A DNA stretch of 12,214 nt from an uncultured Lachnospiraceae bacterium (lineage in GTDB: Bacteria > Bacillota > Clostridia > Lachnospirales > Anaerotignaceae): the NCBI GenBank assembly GCA_944384285.1, contig CALWSX010000116.1, positions 1 through 12,214 of the forward strand. The letters are read 5' to 3'. Positions 7,239-12,214 of the stretch are shown here, one piece after another. Made by a program: the position numbers and the translations under genes. Positions within the stretch are counted from its first letter, which is position 1. Each line of letters begins with the position of its first letter. The notes under the pieces were generated by a model. It made no database searches. It was not told the origin of the DNA and saw only the letters and a list, made by a program, of their open reading frames with translations.

Positions 7239-7745
7239 ATTACTGAGTTAATGATCAATGAGCAAATAAAAGACAAAGAAATCAGACTTATCGGTGAAGA
7301 TGGGGAACAGCTTGGAATTCTTTCAAGCAGAGAAGCGCAGCAAATTGCTGACGAAAGAAAACTTGACCTTGTTAAGATTGCCCCTACTGCAAAACCACCT
7401 GTTTGTCGTATTATGGACTACGGAAAATATAAGTTTGACCAGGCTAAAAAAGAAAAAGAAGCCAAGAAAAAACAAAAAACTGTTGATGTCAAAGAATTAC
7501 GCTTGTCTCCAAGCATTGATACACATGATATCCAGGTTAAAGTAAAAAAAGCTATAGAGTTCTTAAAAGACGGCGACAAAGTTAAAGTTTGCGTTCGCTT
7601 CAGAGGTCGTGAGATCGGCAACTCTAAAGTTGGGACAGTTATACTTGAAAATTTTGCTAATGACGTTAATGAATACGGTGTAGTTGATAAAGCACCTAAA
7701 ATGGAAGCAAGAAGTATGATTATGATACTTGCACCTAAAAATTAA
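7239..7745 (+). CDS. infC: Translation initiation factor IF-3 (ATT start)
   Basis: IF3 binds the 30S subunit, prevents early joining with 50S and checks start-codon/initiator tRNA pairing. The protein shows the N-domain motif INEQIKDKEIRLIGEDGEQ, APTAKPPVCRIMDYGKYKF, a basic Lys-rich linker helix (KKEKEAKKKQK) and the C-domain (VKELRLSPSIDTHD, RFRGREIGN, APKMEARSMIMILAPK). I place the start at ATT 7239: AGGAGGT (7224-7230) is 8 nt upstream, and ATT ACT GAG TTA runs in frame into the first ATG at 7251, which is 20 nt from that site and has none nearer. ATT starts are well known for infC in Escherichia coli and Bacillus, where IF3 discriminates against them and so limits its own synthesis. Product 168 residues. 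It is the first gene of the operon, 32 nt before rpmI. Confidence 0.96.
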   Translation: MTELMINEQIKDKEIRLIGEDGEQLGILSSREAQQIADERKLDLVKIAPTAKPPVCRIMDYGKYKFDQAKKEKEAKKKQKTVDVKELRLSPSIDTHDIQVKVKKAIEFLKDGDKVKVCVRFRGREIGNSKVGTVILENFANDVNEYGVVDKAPKMEARSMIMILAPKN

Positions 7746-7777
7746 GTTTACAGTGACTATACGAGGAGGATTTAAAA

Positions 7778-7978
7778 ATGCCTAAATTAAAAACAAAAAA
7801 AGCAGCAGCAAAACGCTTTAAATTAACAGCTACAGGAAAAATTAAAAGAAATAAATCCAATACACAGCATATTCTCGGAAAGAAAACTACAAAGAGAAAA
7901 AGAAATTTAAGACATGCTACACTTGTTTCACCTACAGTTGAAAACAGCATCAAGAAAAAACTTATTCCATACGCTTAA
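7778..7978 (+). CDS. rpmI: 50S ribosomal protein L35
   Basis: Small basic protein of the large ribosomal subunit, 66 residues. Family signs are the start MPKLKTKKAAAKRFKLTATG, the segment KRNKSNTQHILGKKTTKRKR and the end IKKKLIPYA. The ribosome binding site GAGGAGG lies 7 nt before ATG. It is 32 nt after infC and 36 nt before rplT, the standard operon order. Confidence 0.98.
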   Translation: MPKLKTKKAAAKRFKLTATGKIKRNKSNTQHILGKKTTKRKRNLRHATLVSPTVENSIKKKLIPYA

Positions 7979-8014
7979 TTTACCGAGAATTTTAATGATA
8001 GGAGGATTTAAATA

Positions 8015-8371
8015 ATGGCAAGAGTAAAAGGCGCTTTAAATGCGAGAAAAAGACATAAAAAAGTTTTAAAATTAACTAGAGGCTACTTCGGAGCAAGAAG
8101 CAAACAGTACAGATGTGCTAAACAGGCTCTTATGAAAGCTATGTCATACGCTTTCGTTGGCAGAAAACAGACAAAGAGAAACTACAGAAGACTTTGGATC
8201 ACAAGAATTAATGCAGCTGCTAGAATGAACAACATTTCTTACAGCCAGCTTACACATGGTTTAAAACTTGCAGGTGTTAACATCAACAGAAAAATGCTTG
8301 CTGACCTTGCAATTTCTGATGCAGCAGCTTTCACATCACTTGTTAATACAGCAAAAGCTAACTTAAAATAA
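8015..8371 (+). CDS. rplT: 50S ribosomal protein L20
   Basis: rRNA-binding protein needed for 50S assembly, 118 residues, as is normal. It opens with MARVKGALNARKRHKKVLKL and continues with GYFGARSKQYR, RKQTKRNYRRLWITRINAAA and SQLTHGLKLAGVNINRKML, all characteristic of L20. AGGAGG (8000-8005) is the ribosome binding site. In Firmicutes L20 also represses this operon by acting on the leader, which fits the attenuator upstream of infC. A strong terminator follows 13 nt after the stop. Confidence 0.98.
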   Translation: MARVKGALNARKRHKKVLKLTRGYFGARSKQYRCAKQALMKAMSYAFVGRKQTKRNYRRLWITRINAAARMNNISYSQLTHGLKLAGVNINRKMLADLAISDAAAFTSLVNTAKANLK

Positions 8372-8384
8372 TTTATTTATTAAA

Positions 8385-8417
8385 AAAACCGAGAATTTTT
8401 CTCGGTTTTCTTTTTAT
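8385..8417. terminator. Bidirectional terminator between rplT and hisA
   Basis: AAAACCGAGAA (8385-8395) pairs with TTCTCGGTTTT (8399-8409) around a 3-nt loop, or with a shorter stem and wider loop. On the plus strand it is followed by CTTTTTATT. On the minus strand the A-run 8382-8388 becomes a T-run after the stem. It serves the convergent rplT and hisA genes; the hisA stop codon lies at its edge. Confidence 0.92.
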
Positions 8418-9190
8418 TCTTTACATTCTTTTATTACATCATAAAAATTTAATTTTCCACCAAAAATATCTAACGAACTTCCTATCGTAATATCCATTTT
8501 TCCGTTTGAAATATATTTTATTTTCTTTATATCCTCTAAAGATGAAATACCCCCTGCGTATGTTATTTTATTTGAAGAATATAAAGAAAGTTCTTTAATC
8601 AAATTTTCTTCTATTCCACTATTTTTGCCTTCTGAATCTATGGCATGAATCATAAATTCATCACAAAAAGATGATAGAAAGTTAATATTTTCTTCGTTTA
8701 TTTTTATATTGGTAAACTTCTGCCACCTGTCAGTCATAATATAGTATCCATCATTTTTAAAACGACAGCTTAAATCAAGTACAAGTTTTTCTTTACCTAT
8801 AATAGAAACTAATTCTTTTATATTGTTAAGATTTATATTTCCATCTGAAAATGCAAAAGATGTAACAACAACATGTGATGCACCATAGTTTATAAATTCC
8901 TTAGCGTTAGAAAGATTTATTCCCCCACCAACCATTAATCCATTCGGAAATGTTTTAAGAGCATTTATTGTTTGTTTTTTATCTTCTTCGTAATAAGAAG
9001 AAGTTTTATGGTTTAAAATAATTATATGCCCACCAAAAAGATTATTATCTTTATATAATTTTGCAAAATATGATACGTCTTTATCAGATACAAAATTTTC
9101 TTTTGCATAGTCATTTTTATCAGTAAGACTGCTCCCTACTATTTGTTTTACTTTCCCATTATGTATATCAATACAAGGTCTGAAATCCAT
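8414..9190 (-). CDS. hisA: ProFAR isomerase, eukaryotic-type HisA (His6-like)
   Basis: (Beta/alpha)8-barrel enzyme of histidine synthesis that opens the ribose ring of ProFAR to give PRFAR. The 258 residues start MDFRPCIDIHNGKVKQIVGS, the N-terminal form of yeast and plant His6 (family hisA_euk), distinct from the usual bacterial HisA. Asp8 is the first catalytic Asp; candidates for the second are Asp139 (LVLDLSCR) and Asp185 (IHAIDSEGKNSGIE). Phosphate-binding segments are VGGGINL (87-93) and YAGGISS (211-217) with IGSSLD (236-241). GGAGGT lies 4 nt before ATG. No other his gene is nearby, so PRFAR would be supplied to a pathway encoded elsewhere, unless the protein has another role. Function by family is well supported; the subtype call is from the N-terminal motif and overall pattern. 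Confidence 0.88.
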   Translation of the reverse strand: MDFRPCIDIHNGKVKQIVGSSLTDKNDYAKENFVSDKDVSYFAKLYKDNNLFGGHIIILNHKTSSYYEEDKKQTINALKTFPNGLMVGGGINLSNAKEFINYGASHVVVTSFAFSDGNINLNNIKELVSIIGKEKLVLDLSCRFKNDGYYIMTDRWQKFTNIKINEENINFLSSFCDEFMIHAIDSEGKNSGIEENLIKELSLYSSNKITYAGGISSLEDIKKIKYISNGKMDITIGSSLDIFGGKLNFYDVIKECKE

Positions 9191-9232
9191 ATTTACCTCC
9201 GGTCTAAAATGCTAAAATTATCATAAAATATA

Positions 9233-9261
9233 TTGACTATTAAATAATGATATGATAAAAT
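9233..9261 (+). promoter_or_regulatory. Promoter of tRNA-Thr
   Basis: TTGACT (9233-9238) and TAAAAT (9256-9261) are 17 bp apart, with an extended -10 TG at 9253-9254. The predicted start near 9268 is about 14 nt before the mature tRNA. It lies in the short gap shared with the divergent hisA gene. Confidence 0.75.
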
Positions 9262-9281
9262 TCTCTAAGTGTTTTAGGTAT

Positions 9282-9354
9282 GCTGCTATGGCTCAGTAGG
9301 TAGAGCGTCGCCTTGGTAAGGCGGAGGTCACGGGTTCAAATCCCGTTAGCAGCT
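9282..9354 (+). tRNA. tRNA-Thr (anticodon GGT)
   Basis: A complete 73-nt cloverleaf. Acceptor arm is GCTGCTA/TAGCAGC, D-arm GCTC/GAGC with loop AGTAGGTA, anticodon stem TCGCC/GGCGG with one T-G pair, loop TTGGTAA giving anticodon GGT (9315-9317), variable loop AGGTC, and T-arm ACGGG/CCCGT with TTCAAAT. The discriminator base is T9354. CCA is not encoded. A T-run directly after it (9354-9360) probably ends transcription. It is a single gene, not part of a tRNA cluster in this window. Confidence 0.97.
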
Positions 9355-9435
9355 TTTTTTATTTCTTAAAATATATATTAAATTTTAATATTTGTCTATA
9401 TATAAATCTTTTAAAATCTTTTTTATACTTATACA
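9355..9435. other. Short gap after tRNA-Thr and anti-sigma gene
   Basis: An AT-only gap between convergent genes. It holds the T-run ending the tRNA transcript and a self-complementary A/T stretch (ATATTAAATTTTAATAT, about 9375-9391) with no GC pairs. No convincing terminator for the minus-strand sigma/anti-sigma operon is visible. Confidence 0.4.
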
Positions 9436-9984
9436 TTATTTATCAAATATATCTTTATCGGTAATTTGATAACCTACCACTTGCCATATCCCGGTTGTTT
9501 CTTTATACGGTTTTCTTTCCAATTTAACAAAAAGGCTTTTATTATCTACATCGCACTCTGCTAATATTTCTACAGAATTTTCTGTTTGACTTATAACTTT
9601 ATATTCAAACCCATTTTCTTTTTTTACTTTTACCCCATTTCCAATATCTTCATCATTAAATTTTTCAAAAAAAGTAAATAATGTATCAGTTAAATCAAAA
9701 GAACCTGTCTTATGCCCTTCATCTATTTCAATTAATTCTACTTTTGTATACTTTGGAAAAAAGAAAGAAATAAATGCTTGTCTGAAATTAGCGTTTACAG
9801 CTAAAGTAATTCCCAAAGATAAAGTTATTACTAATATAAATACAACAAAACAAGCCACAAAATTACGTTTTCTAAATAATAACTTATGCTTATCTATCTT
9901 TTGTTCGTAAATAATATCCATTGCTTCAACAACATATTTATCATTAATTTTTCCCATAGCTTCAAAAAAAGTTCTTTCGGTCAT
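9436..9984 (-). CDS. Single-pass membrane protein, probable anti-sigma factor
   Basis: A 182-residue protein with a cytoplasmic N-terminus (1-40) holding short helices (TFFEAMGKINDKYVVEAMDI), one membrane segment (about 41-63, FVACFVVFILVITLSLGITLAV) and an outside C-terminal domain (64-182) rich in beta-type sequence, with DLTDTLFTFFEKF and GIWQVVGYQI near the end. This layout is that of membrane anti-sigma factors, but the ZAS zinc motif (HxxxCxxC) is absent. Its ATG overlaps the stop of the sigma factor gene by four bases (ATGA), so the two are translationally coupled; the functional call rests mainly on this. The C-terminal part resembles in general the extracytoplasmic sensor domains seen beside clostridial ECF sigma factors, but I do not recognise a family with certainty. 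No hairpin terminator is visible after it. Confidence 0.72.
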   Translation of the reverse strand: MTERTFFEAMGKINDKYVVEAMDIIYEQKIDKHKLLFRKRNFVACFVVFILVITLSLGITLAVNANFRQAFISFFFPKYTKVELIEIDEGHKTGSFDLTDTLFTFFEKFNDEDIGNGVKVKKENGFEYKVISQTENSVEILAECDVDNKSLFVKLERKPYKETTGIWQVVGYQITDKDIFDK

Positions 9985-10541
9985 ATAATTACACCTCTTT
10001 TTAGAAAATGCTTTTTTATTTGTTTCCTCATTCGCGTTAGTCTAACAGATATATTTTTTTCACTAAGACCAATATATTTTGAAATATCTGCATAAGAATC
10101 TAAAAACCAGTATCGTCTTAAAAAAATTATACGATTTTCTTTTGATAACTTTTCTAAAAATTCTTCTATTATCTCTACTGCTTCTTTAGCTTGAAATTCT
10201 GTCTCAACAGTTTCTTTTGAAGGGAAAATATCCCCTATTTCATCAAAAGAAGAATTATATTTATTGTTTCTTTTTATAGCACATTTTTTATAGTAAAGTT
10301 TTAAAGAAATATTTCTTACAACTTTACATATATAAGCTATTAAAGGATTAGGTTTTTCCGGAGGAATTTTATTCCAAATTCCAAAGTATGACTCATTTAT
10401 ACATTCTTCTGTATCCTCAATATTGTTTAAAATGTTATATGAAATTTTATAACATATTCGCCCATATTTTTTATTAAGTTCATATATAGCCCTTTCAGAT
10501 CTCAAAAAAAATAATTCTATAATTTTATCATCTTCCATCAT
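9981..10541 (-). CDS. ECF-like sigma-70 family RNA polymerase sigma factor
   Basis: A 186-residue regulator of transcription initiation. Sigma region 2 is seen in YKISYNILNNIEDTEECINESYFGIWNKIP (31-60, given as its parts: YNILNNIEDTEE, ESYFGIWNKIP) and LIAYICKVVRNISLKLYYKK (67-86). Region 4 is at FLEKLSKENRIIFLRRYWFL (128-147), then the helix-turn-helix YADISKYIGLSEKNISVRLT (150-169). No region 3 or region 1 is present, as in ECF factors. GGGAGGT (10548-10554) is 6 nt before ATG 10541; the frame remains open to 10667 but that extension runs through the sigH terminator and is not real. The gene overlaps the following membrane protein gene by four bases. Targets and signal are unknown. Such pairs usually control their own promoter; none was found here. 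Confidence 0.87.
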   Translation of the reverse strand: MMEDDKIIELFFLRSERAIYELNKKYGRICYKISYNILNNIEDTEECINESYFGIWNKIPPEKPNPLIAYICKVVRNISLKLYYKKCAIKRNNKYNSSFDEIGDIFPSKETVETEFQAKEAVEIIEEFLEKLSKENRIIFLRRYWFLDSYADISKYIGLSEKNISVRLTRMRKQIKKHFLKRGVII

Positions 10542-10620
10542 TTGTTTACCTCCCTTCAATTTATATACTACTATTTTGTTATAAAAAACTACATAATAAT
10601 TTTTAATTTTTAAAATTTTA

Positions 10621-10658
10621 AGCATAAAAAACTGGATATCTAAAAACAAGATATCCAG
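10621..10658 (-). terminator. Rho-independent terminator after sigH
   Basis: On the minus strand CTGGATATCT (10658-10649) pairs perfectly with AGATATCCAG (10641-10632) around a 7-nt loop, followed by TTTTTTATGCT. It begins 8 nt after the sigH stop and separates sigH from the downstream sigma/anti-sigma pair, which must therefore have its own promoter or depend on read-through. Confidence 0.93.
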
Positions 10659-10666
10659 ACTTTTCA

Positions 10667-11326
10667 TTAATATATATTTTCGTATTTATTGCTTAAAAAC
10701 TTTTCTATTTTCTTTTTTATTCTCTGAAGAGCATTATCAATAGATTTTTCTGGTTTATTGGTGCATACCGAAATTTCTGCATAGGATTTTCCCTGTAAAT
10801 AATATTCCAAAACTTTTGATTCAAAAGTACTTAAAAGTTTTTTTATATTTTGTTCTATAAAAGCTTTTTGTTCAAGCCCAATATAAACAGTTTCAGGATT
10901 ATTATTTTCACTTTCTTTTAATAAATCAATATAAGTATCTTCATTTTCTTCATCTGAACTTATAGGTTTATTTAAAGAAATATAAGAGTTTAAAGGGATA
11001 TGTTTTTGTCTGTTTGAGGCTTTTATAGCTGATATAATTTGTCTTGTAATACAAAGCTCCGCAAAACCTTTAAATGAGTTATTCTTTTTAGGCTGATAAT
11101 CTCTTATAGCTTTATAAAAACCTATCATTCCTTCTTGAATAATATCTTCTTTATCTGCGCCCATAAGAAAGTATGTACGAGATTTTAATTTTACAAGATA
11201 TTTATATTTATCAAACAAAAATTCCTGTGCTTCCAAATCACCATGTCTTATTTTTTTAATAACGTCCTCATCGGATAAACAACTAAATTTATCTTCATTA
11301 TTTTCTTCATGTGTTATATTATTCAT
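10667..11326 (-). CDS. sigH: RNA polymerase sporulation sigma factor SigH
   Basis: Sigma-H (Spo0H) directs early stationary-phase and sporulation genes, including those that start asymmetric division. The 219 residues show the strongly conserved core: RTYFLMGADKEDIIQEGMIG (50-69), FYKAIRDY, SFKGFAELCITRQIISAIKA (84-103), NRQKHIPLNSYISLNKP (105-121), and in region 4 KVLEYYLQGKSYAEIS (171-186) and KSIDNALQRIKKKIEKFL (194-211). Length and pattern closely match Bacillus SigH. AGGAAG lies 6 nt before ATG. The order rlmB-rae1-sigH is the standard one. sigH is 38 nt after rae1, so it is probably cotranscribed, and it ends at a strong hairpin terminator. Confidence 0.97.
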   Translation of the reverse strand: MNNITHEENNEDKFSCLSDEDVIKKIRHGDLEAQEFLFDKYKYLVKLKSRTYFLMGADKEDIIQEGMIGFYKAIRDYQPKKNNSFKGFAELCITRQIISAIKASNRQKHIPLNSYISLNKPISSDEENEDTYIDLLKESENNNPETVYIGLEQKAFIEQNIKKLLSTFESKVLEYYLQGKSYAEISVCTNKPEKSIDNALQRIKKKIEKFLSNKYENIY

Positions 11327-11364
11327 TTAATTCTTCCTTTTTGGTAAATGGTTATTTCCCTATA

Positions 11365-11886
11365 TTATATTTTATTTGTCCCTTTTTGTCTTCTTAAGTT
11401 TTCCAAAAAATCCTGCATTTCCGGATCCAAATTATCCATAAGAAGATTATTTTTTACAGGTCGTGAGTTTATAATTTTTTTTGAAATAGACTTTTCTGTA
11501 AGTTCTATTTCTTCCTTCAATTCTTTTGGAGTCATTCTTTCGGCCCCATACCCCATAACAATAAGTTGTTCAAGAGCATCTGACGTTGCAACAATAACCC
11601 TATATTTTTTAGGCATATTTTTTGTAATTTTTTCAATGTAATTATCCGCTGTTTCTGCCTCTTTTGTATATACGATAGACAAACCGTTTTGTTTCACAAC
11701 ACTTCTTGATCCACCCTTTACAAGATAAGCATCAAAAACAAGAATAACTGTTACTTTTTTAAATCCTTGATAATTTGCAAGTTTTTCAATAAGTTTCGTT
11801 CTTGCATTATCAAAATTGGTTTGGGAAATTTCTCTAAGGTCGCTCCAGGCATTTATAATATTATACCCGTCAACAAGCAAAAACAC
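11365..11886 (-). CDS. rae1: NYN-domain ribonuclease Rae1 (YacP family)
   Basis: Rae1 is a PIN-like endoribonuclease that enters the A site of the ribosome and cuts certain mRNAs during translation in Bacillus. Counting from GTG 11886, the protein has 173 residues with the family motifs FLLVDGYNIINAW (Asp6), VTVILVFDAYLVKGG (Asp52), VYTKEAETADNYIE and VIVATSDALEQLIVMGYGAERM (Asp103), giving the acidic residues of the NYN active site. The C-terminal part is a charged helical tail. Start: GTG 11886 has GGGAG 8 nt upstream; GTG 11892 and GTG 11901 are in frame and also possible, adding two or five residues. It follows rlmB by only a few bases and precedes sigH, the conserved order that supports the call. 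No oddity seen. Confidence 0.93.
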   Translation of the reverse strand: MFLLVDGYNIINAWSDLREISQTNFDNARTKLIEKLANYQGFKKVTVILVFDAYLVKGGSRSVVKQNGLSIVYTKEAETADNYIEKITKNMPKKYRVIVATSDALEQLIVMGYGAERMTPKELKEEIELTEKSISKKIINSRPVKNNLLMDNLDPEMQDFLENLRRQKGTNKI

Positions 11887-11907
11887 ATTCACATCTCCCA
11901 CCCCTTA

Positions 11908-12214
11908 TCATTTGAATATTCTTTGTCTTACAACTTCGTACATAATAAGTCCGGCAGCAACAGATGCATTTAAAGATGAAATTTTACCATACATAGGGAT
12001 AGAAATAGTAAAGTCACATTTTTCTTTTACAAGACGTTTTACTCCATTTCCTTCACTTCCGATTACAATAGCTATAGGTCCATCAAGAGTTGCTGTAAAA
12101 TAATCCTCTCCATCAAAATCTGTACAAGCAACAAAAACTCCTTGTTTTTTAAGGTCTTCAATAGTATTTGCAATATTGGTTACCCTTGCAACAGGTACAT
12201 ATTCAATAGCACCT
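11908..12214 (-). CDS. rlmB: 23S rRNA 2'-O-methyltransferase RlmB, C-terminal part (cut by window edge)
   Basis: SpoU/TrmH-family (SPOUT) enzyme that methylates a guanosine ribose in 23S rRNA, using S-adenosylmethionine. The last 102 codons are in view and read GAIEYVPVARVTNIANTIED near the edge, then the family motifs IAIVIGSEGNGVKRLVKEKC and FTISIPMYGKISSLNASVAA, which form the trefoil knot and cofactor site, ending VVRQRIFK. The 5' part lies outside the window. The stop TGA (11910-11908) is 6 to 21 nt before the possible rae1 starts, so the two are tightly linked. The precise target could differ (other TrmH paralogues), but the rae1-sigH neighbourhood favours RlmB. Confidence 0.93.
   Translation of the reverse strand, partial: GAIEYVPVARVTNIANTIEDLKKQGVFVACTDFDGEDYFTATLDGPIAIVIGSEGNGVKRLVKEKCDFTISIPMYGKISSLNASVAAGLIMYEVVRQRIFK

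Noticed and set aside
10542..10667. In-frame extension of the sigma factor gene to ATG 10667
   Set aside because: The extra 42 codons run through the sigH terminator hairpin and a very AT-rich gap, have no ribosome binding site, and the strong GGGAGGT site lies right before ATG 10541.
11348..12103. Plus-strand open frames opposite rae1 and rlmB
   Set aside because: They lie antisense to conserved genes, lack ribosome binding sites and show no protein family features.

Overview
The window is AT-rich chromosomal DNA from a low-GC, endospore-forming Firmicute, most likely a member of the Clostridia. Evidence for this: sporulation genes (spoIVB, sigH and a SpoIIM-like membrane protein), a methionine aminopeptidase with an N-terminal SEC-C zinc motif, an infC-rpmI-rplT operon behind an L20-type leader, and the rlmB-rae1-sigH order usual in Firmicutes. 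I see no phage, insertion sequence, CRISPR array or obvious transferred island. The content is mostly housekeeping, with a few accessory genes between.

Layout. Positions 1-3012 (minus strand) hold a probable operon map-dprA-topA: methionine aminopeptidase, a DNA-uptake/recombination mediator, and the N-terminal half of topoisomerase I, which runs off the left edge. Upstream of its promoter lies a small membrane protein gene (3073-3606, minus), probably SpoIIM-like. From 3821 the plus strand carries a CoA-disulfide/persulfide reductase fused to a rhodanese domain, then spoIVB (sporulation signalling protease) ending at a strong terminator. The only gene-free stretch above 300 bases (6895-7238) holds that terminator, a consensus promoter and an L20-type attenuator leader. 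It feeds infC (ATT start codon), rpmI and rplT, closed by a bidirectional terminator.

The facing minus-strand gene is a HisA isomerase of the eukaryotic (His6) type, standing without other his genes. A tRNA-Thr(GGT) gene with its own promoter diverges from it. The right part is all minus strand: rlmB (C-terminal part, cut by the right edge), rae1/yacP, sigH and a strong terminator, then an ECF-like sigma factor whose stop codon overlaps the start of a membrane protein that is probably its anti-sigma factor.

How the parts work together. The infC operon supplies IF3, L35 and L20. The leader has two copies of a 9-nt sequence competing for the same partner, the arrangement expected for attenuation by L20, and the ATT start fits IF3 self-control. 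sigH starts sporulation in this group, and SpoIVB later signals from the forespore to activate sigma-K. The most interesting non-coding signal is a perfect 12-bp inverted repeat placing the ribosome binding site and putative GTG start of spoIVB in one arm, with the other arm just after the upstream gene: a possible block on translation of read-through mRNA. The least explained coding unit is the sigma/anti-sigma pair after sigH.
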